From positions 1-64,000 of the forward strand of contig JAHZHN010000010.1 in NCBI GenBank assembly GCA_019420275.1: DNA of 64,000 bases, read 5' to 3'. Source of the DNA: Clostridiales bacterium (GTDB taxonomy: Bacteria; Bacillota; Clostridia; Lachnospirales; Lachnospiraceae). Positions 51,337-60,468 of the stretch are shown here, piece by piece; the stretch's first letter is position 1, and every line of letters begins with the position of its first letter. The position numbers and the translations under genes were made by a program. Below the pieces are notes generated by a model, which searched no databases, was not told the DNA's origin, and saw only the letters and a list, made by a program, of their open reading frames with translations.

Positions 51337-52506
51337 TTATCGGAATGTCCCAACTGACTCTTCATACTGAAATACTTCTCTTGCAATGGAAATGATATCT
51401 CCATTGTTCAGTTTCTGTTTTTGAATTCTTTTTCCATTGATTTTCGTGCCATTCGTAGAATCCAAATCTTCTGCCCATACTTCTCCTTCCTCTTCGGAAA
51501 ACCGGACATGCCGTCTGCTGACTCCCACTGCCTTCAATTGGTAATCGGTATCTTTGTCCAGACTGCCTATGACAAACTCTTTTCCTGTCAGTTCAATTGT
51601 TTCTTCCTGATCTTCCTTTCTTAAGTATCCCATCGGCATTTCCAGCAAAAGAACTGTTTTCTGATCATCCTCTTCCAGTCTTCTGGTAAACTCCGTCTCT
51701 TCCTCCTCTTCCAGATTTTCTTCCTTAAAAAGTCTTAACAAGCAAATTACATCTGCACAAAATGCAACAACAGATCCAAGAAACCCAAGAACAAATTTAT
51801 AATACAGCCCATAGATCAGCAGCTTTACCGTGAAAAAAGCAGCAATTCCAATACACAGAAAAGAAAGAACTGCCAGAATGATTTCTTTTGCAGGAACCGT
51901 CTTGTTTTTTTCCTCTGTCCGCCCTGATTTTTCTTCACATTCCTCCGCAGATACAGGTTCGTGCTGCATGATTTCCTTCTCTTCTGGTTTCGGCTTCAAA
52001 AAATCTTTGATCTGGCGAATGTTTGGCTTTTCTTTCGTAAGATAACTGTGAAGCTCGTAATAAATCCTCGTTTTTTTTCGGTCATCGTAAGAAATCTTTT
52101 TCATGCATTCTTCTAAAAACTCCTGTATTTGATCATAGATATTTTTTTCCTGTTCCGGAAGATAACAGAGCACAGGACTGCATTCATCCCGCAGAAAAAT
52201 AAGATCTTCTTCAATTTTAAGATGATCAAGATTCAAAAGATACGATTCTATCTCTTCCAAAGCACAGAATAATTCATAAAAGAATGCTTTCGGATCCATT
52301 TGATTGATTTTTTTAATGAGTGGAAGATACATTCCAGTTTCAAAATAGTAATACTCTTCGTCATCCTCCATGCGAAATTCACATGGCAGAAGACATTCCA
52401 GCGAATGCTGTAAAAGAATCTTTTTTTCATAGGTAATATCCGCCTGCTTTTTTACTGTATAATAATTAGAAAATCCTTCTCTAATCCATTGTTCCTTCAA
52501 TGACAC
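51337..52506 (-). CDS. DUF6382-FHA domain protein
   Basis: A 389-aa protein. The N-terminal ~165 residues are the DUF6382-like part, two membrane helices lie about 210-255, and the C-terminal FHA domain (about 305-389) has FVIGSLDKDTDYQL, GVSRRHVRF and DLDSTNGTKINGKRI, with intact phosphothreonine-binding residues (the R, SRRH and N positions). Starts GTG at 52506, overlapping the TadE-like stop region by 26 bases. FHA proteins with DUF6382 often accompany tad genes in Clostridia; the partner Ser/Thr kinase is not in the window. Confidence 0.85.
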   Translation of the reverse strand: MSLKEQWIREGFSNYYTVKKQADITYEKKILLQHSLECLLPCEFRMEDDEEYYYFETGMYLPLIKKINQMDPKAFFYELFCALEEIESYLLNLDHLKIEEDLIFLRDECSPVLCYLPEQEKNIYDQIQEFLEECMKKISYDDRKKTRIYYELHSYLTKEKPNIRQIKDFLKPKPEEKEIMQHEPVSAEECEEKSGRTEEKNKTVPAKEIILAVLSFLCIGIAAFFTVKLLIYGLYYKFVLGFLGSVVAFCADVICLLRLFKEENLEEEEETEFTRRLEEDDQKTVLLLEMPMGYLRKEDQEETIELTGKEFVIGSLDKDTDYQLKAVGVSRRHVRFSEEEGEVWAEDLDSTNGTKINGKRIQKQKLNNGDIISIAREVFQYEESVGTFR

Positions 52507-53002
52507 TCCATCCCCTTACTTTTTCCATTTCTTCCAGATACGATGCCTGATATATTGCCTGATGCTGAAACATTTTAATGCCGAATATCTCCAAAAGATG
52601 GGCTCCCGGTACTGAAAACGAGGTATCAATCTGAACTTTTATGTGATTTAACCCGCTTTTAACGCTGATGCTGCCTATTTTGCCCAGGAACAGGTGTGCA
52701 GACAATTCTCTTTTTAGATGTTCTTTTACTTCCCCCGCAGCAGTTTCTTTCCCCGGGAACATTTCTGTATATAAATTTCTCTGATTCAGCCTGGCGTAAG
52801 ATATTTCCCCGGTATTATAATCTCCGCCCTGAAATATGTCCGTCCCTTTCAATGATACTTCTTCCATCGTTCCCTGAACAATTCCACAATTCATAAAGTA
52901 GCATACATATCCCATCAGCAGCAGAAGCGCTAAAAGGATCATCGGCAGAATCAGGCTCATTTCCACCGTTATGTACCCTCCTGTTTCCCGCATCTTTGAC
53001 AT
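52481..53002 (-). CDS. tadE: TadE-like pseudopilin, second copy
   Basis: A 173-aa protein. GYITVEMSLILPMILLALLLLMGYV (about 8-32) is the TadE N-terminal hydrophobic helix, cut after Gly by a prepilin peptidase; an extracellular domain follows. ATG at 53002 with AAAGGGG upstream. Overlaps its neighbours by 26-34 bases. Confidence 0.8.
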   Translation of the reverse strand: MSKMRETGGYITVEMSLILPMILLALLLLMGYVCYFMNCGIVQGTMEEVSLKGTDIFQGGDYNTGEISYARLNQRNLYTEMFPGKETAAGEVKEHLKRELSAHLFLGKIGSISVKSGLNHIKVQIDTSFSVPGAHLLEIFGIKMFQHQAIYQASYLEEMEKVRGWSVIEGTMD

Positions 53003-53826
53003 GGCTTCACCCCTTTCAATGTACTCTTGTCCACCTGCTGCACCGTTCTTTTTAACCCGCTGCAGGAAAGATCTGTATGATAGGCTTCTCCTTCCTTTGC
53101 AATATAAATACAAACAATCCTTCCATCATGATACTTTGTACATTTCTCACATTCCTTATACGCCGTTTTCCCATCCAGATATTTCTCAACCTCATCATCA
53201 ACTGAAATATCCAATGCCAGATGTGTACAGTTTAAATCCGTATGGTAAACACTTTCATTGGGAGTAATATATACCATTCCTTCTGATCTTTCATCACCAT
53301 CCGGAACATAACCTGTCATAGCTTTCTGCCGTATTTTCTGCGTATAAATACCCGTAATCTCCGGCAGGAAAGGATACGCTTTTCGTATTGTATAAGTTAG
53401 CTTTGCTTCATATTCTTCCTTCGCATTCTTTGTAAGCCGGATGGATGCTGCTGCTTTTGTACTTCCCCCAAGCAAACCGCTTCGGTCCAAAAATTTCCGA
53501 TCTACCGAGGATAAAAATACAGCTTTCGCACTGATCCCTGACAAAATTTTTCCCCCTCCGCCTGTGCCGGCTGCTGCATATTCTGCTGTCGCTGCCTGAC
53601 ACACTGCCTCTTTTAAACCATGGGCAATCTGCCCATGGATCATAAGAATTTCTCCCGCTGAGGCAAGCAGGAGCAGGACAATCAAAAATAATGGCAGGAT
53701 CAGACTTGCTTCTACGGTCGCTGCCCCCTCTTTAGAGGCGGAGAAAGATGTCCTCTTGAGGTCTTTGGCTTCTTTTTTATCATTTTGGACTGCCTTCTCT
53801 GAGAAATATTTTTGACAAGAGAACAT
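52969..53826 (-). CDS. TadE-like pseudopilin with Cys-rich repeats
   Basis: A 285-aa protein. GAATVEASLILPLFLIVLLLL (about 34-54) is the prepilin-like helix. The C-terminal part has two repeats of YHTD-L-C ... C-x2-C: VYHTDLNCTHL ... ECEKC and AYHTDLSCSGL ... KPCQRCG, a motif like that of secreted zinc-ribbon-type units. It may bind a metal or be disulfide-linked outside the cell. GGAGG before the ATG. Confidence 0.8.
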   Translation of the reverse strand: MFSCQKYFSEKAVQNDKKEAKDLKRTSFSASKEGAATVEASLILPLFLIVLLLLASAGEILMIHGQIAHGLKEAVCQAATAEYAAAGTGGGGKILSGISAKAVFLSSVDRKFLDRSGLLGGSTKAAASIRLTKNAKEEYEAKLTYTIRKAYPFLPEITGIYTQKIRQKAMTGYVPDGDERSEGMVYITPNESVYHTDLNCTHLALDISVDDEVEKYLDGKTAYKECEKCTKYHDGRIVCIYIAKEGEAYHTDLSCSGLKRTVQQVDKSTLKGVKPCQRCGKQEGT

Positions 53827-53847
53827 CTTTCTCCACCTCCATCTTTA

Positions 53848-55314
53848 TTAATACGATATTGTTCTCTGAAATTTCCAACTGAAAAAACTGCCGAACGGAA
53901 GTGTCATTCCGCCAAATCCTAAATGTTTTAGCTTAAGATTTGTCGTGACCTGGCAGGATACCAGACATTGATTAATTTTAAAATTACTTTCTTCTCTGCG
54001 TATATTGTCCTCCATCAGGTCCATCATCCGAAAATATTTCTGCTGTTTATCCTTTTGTGAAACAAATAAAAGGCCAAGGTAATCCTCATAAGACAGTCCT
54101 TGATCTGCCGGTTTTCTTTTGCAGTTCAATCCTGCCAGATTTACAAAAGAAAGCTGCCAGTTCGACGCATTCTTTACCAGCGGCACTTTTTCTCCTTCCG
54201 CCAGATTTCTTACATCTATGATTGATTCTCCATAAGCAAGTGCCAGCAAAAGCAGATGCTTCGCAGCCGCAACAAGCGGCGGAATTCCCATAATACCAAG
54301 GATCGACCCGGCAATGATTCCCGCTTCTTTTTTCTTTGCCGCATCCTGATATACACAGACTGCATTCGTTGGAAACCTTAGTCCGATCATTTTCCAGAAA
54401 ACGGACCCCAGATTTTCTTTTTCTGATTCTCTGCCTGCAATAAGATATTCCACCTCATATTGAATTCCTTCCTTTTTCTCTTTGGATGTGAAATTTCTGA
54501 AATACCCAATGCAGTATAAGATAACTGGCAGCTCATCTGTAATTCCTGTTCCTGAAGTCATTTTTTCTGCCTGTTCCAACTGCTGCTCCATCTTTTCTTT
54601 TTTCATAAAATTCCATGTTGTTTCCTTTGATTGATCTTTTTTCCCATACTGTATCGGCACCTTTCCGGAAGATACCTTCTGCTTTCCCAAGACCAGCGTA
54701 ACAGACCCTTCCCTGAGCAGTTCCATAAATCCTTTTCTGGGATCCTCTTTTTGTATCTGAGCCTTTTCATCTTTCTCCTCCTTTTGTTCTTTTTTCTCCT
54801 CTTCTTCCTTTTCCTGAGCGGCTTTTTCGTCCTGATTCATCTGATCCCGAATACCCTCTATTTCTTTTCCTGCTTCTTTTGTACGGTCCCACCGGTCTTT
54901 CCAGGAAGACAGAAGATCAGCCGGCATTTCATATTTCATCAGTTCCCTGATCTGATACTTTAATGCCTCTCCGCCCTGATCTGTCAGATATACTTTTTTT
55001 GACAGTATCGTATTGCCAACTGTGTAGCGAAAAGAATCCTGACTGTCTTCCAGGCTGTTTTTTATTTTCTTTGAAACATCTTTCTCTGCTTTTGTTTCGT
55101 ATTTGGGATCCATCGCAAAAATATGATATTTCTCTTCCAATGCTTTTTGATAATTTCCTCTGATATGGGAAAGCCCGGCCATACAGGCTCCCATGGCTTT
55201 CCCACGTCCAACATACAGATAAATTCCTTCTGTACAAATACTGATCAGAAGAAGAAATACAAGAAATACCGCAGCCAGAAATATTGTAATGCTGCCTCTC
55301 TCATCCTTTATCAT
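53848..55314 (-). CDS. DUF5702/TadG-like pilus assembly protein
   Basis: A 488-aa protein opening DERGSITIFLAAVFLVFLLL, a pseudopilin-like N-terminus with one membrane helix, then a long highly charged segment (about 150-195) and extracellular domain. The start overlaps the Flp stop (ATGA). It matches the DUF5702 group found in tad loci of Clostridia. Probably a surface or minor pilus protein. Confidence 0.8.
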   Translation of the reverse strand: MIKDERGSITIFLAAVFLVFLLLISICTEGIYLYVGRGKAMGACMAGLSHIRGNYQKALEEKYHIFAMDPKYETKAEKDVSKKIKNSLEDSQDSFRYTVGNTILSKKVYLTDQGGEALKYQIRELMKYEMPADLLSSWKDRWDRTKEAGKEIEGIRDQMNQDEKAAQEKEEEEKKEQKEEKDEKAQIQKEDPRKGFMELLREGSVTLVLGKQKVSSGKVPIQYGKKDQSKETTWNFMKKEKMEQQLEQAEKMTSGTGITDELPVILYCIGYFRNFTSKEKKEGIQYEVEYLIAGRESEKENLGSVFWKMIGLRFPTNAVCVYQDAAKKKEAGIIAGSILGIMGIPPLVAAAKHLLLLALAYGESIIDVRNLAEGEKVPLVKNASNWQLSFVNLAGLNCKRKPADQGLSYEDYLGLLFVSQKDKQQKYFRMMDLMEDNIRREESNFKINQCLVSCQVTTNLKLKHLGFGGMTLPFGSFFSWKFQRTISY

Positions 55315-55472
55315 TTGACCTGACCTGTTTTCGACGTAATCGTCTTGAAAATATTGTTAACAACTGTCTTAATCTGTGTCTGAAAAATAATAACAAGGCC
55401 AATCAAAACAACAATAATAAGAATCACCTCTACAACTCCCATGCCGGATTCATCCGCTAAAAATTTTTTCAT
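55311..55472 (-). CDS. flp: Flp-type major pilin
   Basis: A 53-aa pilin, too short for the usual gene-finding cut-off: MKKFLADESGMGVVEVILII then a hydrophobic run and a basic tail ending TGQVK. The GMGVVEV pattern is the Flp cleavage site (after Gly) with the Glu at +5. GGAGG lies about 10 bases before the ATG at 55472. The stop overlaps the next gene by 4 bases. Major subunit of the tight-adherence pilus. Confidence 0.88.
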   Translation of the reverse strand: MKKFLADESGMGVVEVILIIVVLIGLVIIFQTQIKTVVNNIFKTITSKTGQVK

Positions 55473-55486
55473 CTCCCGCTCCTCCT

Positions 55487-56803
55487 TTATGTAAATGCTG
55501 CCAATGCCGGAAACATGAGCAGTGCCAGGATCACAACCAGCATAATGATCATTGGTGCCAGCAGTTTTGTACTCGCCTCCTCTCCCCGGCGTTTTGCCTG
55601 CTCTTTCCGTTCAAAAAATGCCTGTTCTTCTTCTGCCTTTAACTGCACAAATAATTCATCCGATCCTCTTGTGATGTTCTGTATTAAGATCGTAGAAAGT
55701 TTGCGGTATGGTTCCAGCCGGACCTGGCTTCCTATACTTTGAAACACTTCTTCCTGAGCCACTCCCAGCTGTAGCTGACGGCATGACTTTCCAATGACTT
55801 CATATACAAAAATTTCTTTTTTGCCGCTTTTATATTCCTTGTATATCTCTTCCATTGCGCTCGGTATGCTCATTCCTGTTTCAAGAAAAAGCACCAGCCG
55901 CTGTATAATGGCAGAATATTCTCTGCAGGAATCATCCTCTGCCCGTTTCCGATTTTTCCGACAAATTTCCTTTTCTTTGTTCCAGAAAAAAAGCACAGCA
56001 CATACTCCGAAAAAAGCCCACACGACAATATTTTTCTTGCCGGATTCTCTAAAAACCTTTCCTCCCATTAATTCCCGAGGAATGAAAAAGGTATCTTTGG
56101 AAAGATTTGTTTCTTCCAGTTTTTTTATCTCTTCAATGACAGTCTGTCTCTGTGTTTTTTTCTGTTTTCTATTTTCCGGAATAACGCAGACTGGAAACAT
56201 AAAGACTTTGGTTTCTCCCTGACAGCTGGCTTCTGCCTTCAAAGAAACAATCACAGGTTTTTTTACATTATTGGAAAACACATTTCCTTCTTCATCAACA
56301 ACCGATGGATCCTCACTTTCCCAGCGAATCTGAATATTTTCTCCCGGTATCTTTTCCGGAAGAAATAATGGTTTGTCTACATCATTGATGGATTCGTTTT
56401 CCCCTTTTATACTGTCATCTAAATACTGCTCCGCTCTTTGAAAGGCTTCCCCAATCTCCTCCTGTCTGTATCCCTTGGGCCTGACCGTCAAATAATAAGA
56501 CTCCTTCTTTCCATCTGCCTCAATTTCCAGTGTTTCTTCTTTTGCATCTTCCCCTCTGGGATTCCTTGTAATGACGATATTTCTGTCCTGAAGGAAAAAA
56601 TACAGCACCATAATAAACAGAACGAAAAGAAAAAGAACGGTAAAAATCAAAACTATTTTCAACTGCCTGCAAAGACTCTCCTTTACCTTTTCTTCCAGCC
56701 GCCGGCTGCTGCCTGCAAAGTATCCCTTTATGGCTTCCCTGCGTTCTTCTTTTATATGCTCCGGCAGACGATCCGCCAGATATCCAATCCACTTATATTT
56801 CAA
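55487..56803 (-). CDS. tadC: TadC inner-membrane platform protein with Ig-like insert
   Basis: A 438-aa protein. The C-terminal 170 residues are a type II secretion F domain (LVLFLETGMSIPSAMEEIYKEY, then the tail of helices ending MFPALAAFT). The N-terminus has a membrane helix at about 48-70 and then an extra ~130-residue extracellular segment with LFLPEKIPGENIQIRWESED and SVVDEEGNVFSNN, a bacterial Ig-like fold not found in ordinary TadC. Start is TTG at 56803, overlapping tadB by 11 bases, with AGGGTGG upstream. Confidence 0.85.
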   Translation of the reverse strand: MKYKWIGYLADRLPEHIKEERREAIKGYFAGSSRRLEEKVKESLCRQLKIVLIFTVLFLFVLFIMVLYFFLQDRNIVITRNPRGEDAKEETLEIEADGKKESYYLTVRPKGYRQEEIGEAFQRAEQYLDDSIKGENESINDVDKPLFLPEKIPGENIQIRWESEDPSVVDEEGNVFSNNVKKPVIVSLKAEASCQGETKVFMFPVCVIPENRKQKKTQRQTVIEEIKKLEETNLSKDTFFIPRELMGGKVFRESGKKNIVVWAFFGVCAVLFFWNKEKEICRKNRKRAEDDSCREYSAIIQRLVLFLETGMSIPSAMEEIYKEYKSGKKEIFVYEVIGKSCRQLQLGVAQEEVFQSIGSQVRLEPYRKLSTILIQNITRGSDELFVQLKAEEEQAFFERKEQAKRRGEEASTKLLAPMIIMLVVILALLMFPALAAFT

Positions 56804-57557
56804 TCATAACCACCCTTTCCGCCCACAGATTAGCCGCTGTCAGCGAAATCAGACAAACCGTTGAAAGCAAAATTCCAGGAACCGTGTCATAAAGAATTTC
56901 AAAATATCCCGGATTTGTCACCCGCACATAGATGAGGATAACGTATGGCATGATCGACATCACTTTTTTCTCCATACGCTTTGCCGCAGTCACCGTTAGA
57001 ATTTCTTCTTTGATCTGAATGGACTGTCCCAGATGTTCTGCCGTACGGCTGATAATTTCTATCAGGTTGCCTCCGCTTCTCTTTACAATCGATACAATTT
57101 GTGCAAACTGATGCAGTTCCTCCAGATTGATCCGGTCTGCCATCTTCAGAAGCAGCTGATCGGCCTGAGAATTAACCTTAATGGCTTCTGTTAAGATTTC
57201 TAATTCTTTGACCAATTTCCCGGGAGAACTGCCTCTTGCTGCTTTCATATCCTGACAGGCTGCCTTCAAAGCATTCTCCAAAGAATACCCAACCGATAAT
57301 CCATTGCTGATAAACTGCATCATCTCCCGGACGTCCCTTCGCAGTTTTTCTTTTTCTTCCCTTTTTTGTTTTTCTCTCTGATGGCGCATCCAGGGCACCA
57401 GCAGCGGCCACATAAATATCACCATCCAGATGCGGTCATAAAACAGCCAGCAGACAAGAACTCCAAGAATCGCTCCCTTCCCCAATTCCTTTTTCTCAAA
57501 TCTCCACTTCTTCAGTTCCATGGAACACTTTTTCCATAAGTTCCTGATATTTTTCAT
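56793..57557 (-). CDS. tadB: TadB inner-membrane platform protein
   Basis: A 254-aa T2SF-domain protein: membrane helices at about 30-45 and 200-245, and a cytoplasmic helical bundle with GLSVGYSLENALKAACQDM and GGNLIEIISRTAEHLGQSI. ATG at 57557 (AGGAG at 10 bases); an ATG at 57566 is too close to the ribosome site. Overlaps cpaF by 62 bases. Confidence 0.85.
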   Translation of the reverse strand: MKNIRNLWKKCSMELKKWRFEKKELGKGAILGVLVCWLFYDRIWMVIFMWPLLVPWMRHQREKQKREEKEKLRRDVREMMQFISNGLSVGYSLENALKAACQDMKAARGSSPGKLVKELEILTEAIKVNSQADQLLLKMADRINLEELHQFAQIVSIVKRSGGNLIEIISRTAEHLGQSIQIKEEILTVTAAKRMEKKVMSIMPYVILIYVRVTNPGYFEILYDTVPGILLSTVCLISLTAANLWAERVVMIEI

Positions 57558-58728
57558 ACTGCCCATACTCCTTTAATTTTCCTGTATGCAGTACCTTCCC
57601 TATTCTTTCTAATCTGCCGTTTTCCTCCCTCTGAAAAATCGGATTGATCTGTACTTCCTGATGGCGGATACCACTCACTTCCACTATCTCCATCAATTTC
57701 CTGGATCCGTCTGGAAGCCGTCCTAAATGAACAATCATGTCAATTGCAGATGCTATCTGACCGCGGATTGCCGCAATCGGCATGTCCACTCCCATTAATA
57801 CCATCGTCTCAATCCTGCGGAGCATGTCTCTAGTTCCATTGGCATGCCCGGTTGAAATGCTTCCATCATGTCCTGTATTCATTGCATTTAACATAGACAG
57901 CGCTTCTTCTCCCCTTACTTCTCCTACAATAATCCGATCCGGTCTGGAACGCAGCGCAGCTTTGATCAAATCCTTCATATCAATCTGATGCTCTCCTGCT
58001 GCATTGGCATTCCTCATCTCCAGACGCACCAGATTTTCAATGCCATTCAGCTGCAGTTCCGCAGAATCTTCAATCGTAATGATTCTTTCATCTTTTGGAA
58101 TGCAGTTGGACAAACCGTTTAGCAGTGTCGTCTTTCCACTTCCCGTTCCTCCTGAAATAAAAATATTGTATCTGGCTCTGACGAGCATTTTTAAAAATTC
58201 TCCCACTTCTTTTGAAAAAGCATTTCTCTCATACAGCCATTCCAGCGTCATAGGTTCTTTGGCAAATTTGCGGATCGTCATGACCGCCCCATCCAGAGAT
58301 ACCGGCGGAAGTATAATATTCACTCTGGAACCATCTTCCAGCCTGGCATCCACGATCGGATGCATCTCATTCACCATGCGGTTTGCACTGGAAGCGATCT
58401 GCTGAATTACCTGATAAAGTTTTTCTTCACTGGAAAATTTCTCCGGGTACTGATATAATTTTCCTTTTCTCTCAACAAATATATGCTCATACCCGTTGAT
58501 CATAATTTCCGTTACCGCCTCATCTTCCAGCAGATCCTGAAGAAAATCCAGTTTCCGCAAAGCATAAAACACTTCTCTGGATAATTTGATTTTTTCCTCC
58601 AAAAGCATCGGCTTTTCTCTGGAAATCTCAAGAATTACTTCCTGAATGATCTCTTTTAATCTTCGGTCTGTAATATCTCTCGTAAAATCCAGCTGCTCTA
58701 TTACCCGTTTTTTAATCTCTTCTTTCAT
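57496..58728 (-). CDS. cpaF: CpaF/TadA pilus assembly ATPase
   Basis: A 410-aa secretion ATPase. GGTGSGKTTLLNG (about 193-205) is Walker A, RIITIEDSAELQL the Asp box/Walker region, and IIVGEVRGEEALSMLNAMNTGHDG is the Walker B/His box. ATG at 58728 overlaps the CpaE stop (ATGA); the frame to 58800 is upstream coding shadow. Powers Flp pilus assembly. Confidence 0.96.
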   Translation of the reverse strand: MKEEIKKRVIEQLDFTRDITDRRLKEIIQEVILEISREKPMLLEEKIKLSREVFYALRKLDFLQDLLEDEAVTEIMINGYEHIFVERKGKLYQYPEKFSSEEKLYQVIQQIASSANRMVNEMHPIVDARLEDGSRVNIILPPVSLDGAVMTIRKFAKEPMTLEWLYERNAFSKEVGEFLKMLVRARYNIFISGGTGSGKTTLLNGLSNCIPKDERIITIEDSAELQLNGIENLVRLEMRNANAAGEHQIDMKDLIKAALRSRPDRIIVGEVRGEEALSMLNAMNTGHDGSISTGHANGTRDMLRRIETMVLMGVDMPIAAIRGQIASAIDMIVHLGRLPDGSRKLMEIVEVSGIRHQEVQINPIFQREENGRLERIGKVLHTGKLKEYGQYEKYQELMEKVFHGTEEVEI

Positions 58729-59552
58729 AGCCGGGAGACCACTTCCTTTATCGTTTCCTTTCCGCATAAGATGATTTCTTCCATGCCGCTGCATCCCCAT
58801 ATTCCATACCTTTGCATCTGTTTTAAAAATCCGGCATATAGTTCTGTCTTCATCTCCTGTTCCGTGACAGGCAGATAAATCTTGTCCAGAATTTGAAAAA
58901 ATTCCAGATTGGGAACACAGGCTGTTCCGATATCAATCACAAGAGCCGTCCCTTCTTTGCGGACTTGATCTAAAAACCACAGGCAGTCATCAATCGTTAA
59001 TTCTCTGTAGTCAAGAAAACATCCTGCTCCCGCAAATCCCTTTGCTTCTCCCAGTTCTTCCTGATGTCTGCTGAAATATTCCATACAGTCGTGCCTTCTT
59101 TGACGAATGCGAAACAGAAGCTCATCTGTATTTTCCTCCTTTGACAAAAACGGAACATAAGGCTGCATTCCCAGATAAGTCATGGATCTTTTTGCGGCAA
59201 ACTGCAGAGCAAATTTTGTGGAAATATGTCCTCCAAACGGAGAATATACCCCATACACGAGACATTCTTCCTTCTTCCTTACTCTCAGGCATTCATAAAT
59301 ATCCGCCGCAATCACCGCCGCACTTGTGCATTCTTCCTGCAGCCTGCACACAGGTTCTTTGCCATGATCATCCATTCTTTCAGACAATATAAGACATTGG
59401 AACAGCCCCTCTTTTTCCTTCTTCCACAGGGCCTTTTCGTCTGCAAAAAACCAGGCAGTCATAGGGAATTCTTTCTGATGGTTCAGATATTCCATCAGCT
59501 TTCTTCCGTATCGTGTATCTTCACAGCAAATTCCTACACATATCTCTTTCAT
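58725..59552 (-). CDS. CpaE-like protein with degenerate P-loop
   Basis: A 275-aa protein. Residues 1-95 look like a receiver-like domain, followed by a MinD/ParA-fold domain whose P-loop reads VYGVYSPFGGHIST (about 98-111), keeping the GG and the S/T but not the Lys of the KGGVGKT motif. The strand ALVIDIGTACVPNLEF is a further ATPase-like strand. It may localise pilus machinery without ATP hydrolysis. GGAGG 6 bases before the ATG. Confidence 0.75.
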   Translation of the reverse strand: MKEICVGICCEDTRYGRKLMEYLNHQKEFPMTAWFFADEKALWKKEKEGLFQCLILSERMDDHGKEPVCRLQEECTSAAVIAADIYECLRVRKKEECLVYGVYSPFGGHISTKFALQFAAKRSMTYLGMQPYVPFLSKEENTDELLFRIRQRRHDCMEYFSRHQEELGEAKGFAGAGCFLDYRELTIDDCLWFLDQVRKEGTALVIDIGTACVPNLEFFQILDKIYLPVTEQEMKTELYAGFLKQMQRYGIWGCSGMEEIILCGKETIKEVVSRL

Positions 59553-60043
59553 AAAAAGCCTCCTGCGATCAGTGTTAAATATGCCAAAAAGATTCCATAT
59601 GTAAAATGCAGATATTTGGATTCATCATCTGGATTCTCATAAGACGCGATTCGTCCTTCTCTCAGACACCCTGAAAGATAATGACGCAGATAAGAAAATC
59701 TCAGACGGAAGCTTCGATGCTTCCATAAGATGCAGACGGCAGTCACACCGTTCCACAAAAAAGATAAGATCAATAAATGAATGACAGAAACTCCCATAGG
59801 AATGCCGCATACCATCAGAACTTTAATATCTCCTCCGCCCAGTGCTCCCAGATAAAACAATCCGATACAGCAAAAAAACGGAATCAGAATTCCTGCTGCC
59901 ATGACAGACCAGTCCAGTCCCTGCCAGATACAGAGAGTGATTGTAATTACCCCTCCTGCAGCATTCAGCCAGTTGGGAATCTGAAAATCCCTCCAGTCAT
60001 ATACGGCTGCCAGTGTCAAATAAATTAACATCCATAAAACCAT
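59549..60043 (-). CDS. tadV: Prepilin peptidase (CpaA/TadV type)
   Basis: A 164-aa A24 aspartic peptidase in the membrane. VYDWRDFQIPNWLN (about 14-27) and LGALGGGDIKVL (about 64-75) each give one of the two catalytic aspartates. It cuts Flp and TadE-type pre-pilins. AAAGGAGGG precedes the ATG; first gene of the operon. Confidence 0.9.
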   Translation of the reverse strand: MVLWMLIYLTLAAVYDWRDFQIPNWLNAAGGVITITLCIWQGLDWSVMAAGILIPFFCCIGLFYLGALGGGDIKVLMVCGIPMGVSVIHLLILSFLWNGVTAVCILWKHRSFRLRFSYLRHYLSGCLREGRIASYENPDDESKYLHFTYGIFLAYLTLIAGGFL

Positions 60044-60066
60044 ATTCCCTCCTTTCTTGTTCCATT

Positions 60067-60095
60067 ATTTTACAATATTTCCATTTTATTGTCTA
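60067..60095 (-). promoter_or_regulatory. Promoter of the tad operon
   Basis: Minus strand: -35 TAGACA (60090-60095), a 17-bp spacer, -10 TAAAAT (60067-60072), 24 bases before the prepilin peptidase ATG. Confidence 0.6.
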
Positions 60096-60135
60096 TAGTT
60101 TTTCTGTATTTATTAAAAAAATACATTGTTCAGTA

Positions 60136-60405
60136 TTATATGATCCATATCCCTGCCGCATACAACACAATAATGCCGGGAAGACCGAGCAGTGCCCCTG
60201 TTCCGATCGACAAAAAATTCAAATCTACTGGTGCGTTGATTCCATTCCTGGAACAAACAATATGGATACCATATACTAAAACAGAGCAAAACACGCCCCG
60301 TATCAATAAGATCAGCAGATAGACTGGATTTTTATAAATCCCAAACATGATACACAGCGTACATCCAATGGCCATCACATATAAAAGCATTTGATTTTGT
60401 TCCAT
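60136..60405 (-). CDS. bofA: BofA-family membrane protein
   Basis: An 89-aa protein with two or three membrane helices ending GALLGLPGIIVLYAAGIWI, the C-terminal pattern of BofA, which holds the pro-sigma-K protease in check at the forespore membrane. ATG at 60405, ribosome site GGAGGG at 60414-60419 (minus). A NAPVDLNFLSIG segment is also typical. Supports an endospore-forming ancestry. Confidence 0.8.
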   Translation of the reverse strand: MEQNQMLLYVMAIGCTLCIMFGIYKNPVYLLILLIRGVFCSVLVYGIHIVCSRNGINAPVDLNFLSIGTGALLGLPGIIVLYAAGIWII

Positions 60406-60413
60406 AAAAAAAT

Positions 60414-60449
60414 CCCTCCTTATGTAATCCTATGGTTACATAAAGAGGG
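60414..60449 (-). terminator. Terminator whose 3' arm is the bofA ribosome site
   Basis: A 14-bp stem with one mismatch, CCCTCTTTATGTAA (60436-60449) and TTACATAAGGAGGG (60414-60427), with an 8-base loop, followed by ATTTTTTT (minus strand). The 3' arm contains GGAGGG, 8 bases before the bofA ATG. When the stem forms, transcription ends, or the ribosome site is hidden. Confidence 0.75.
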
Positions 60450-60468
60450 ATATTCACTTTATTATCGA

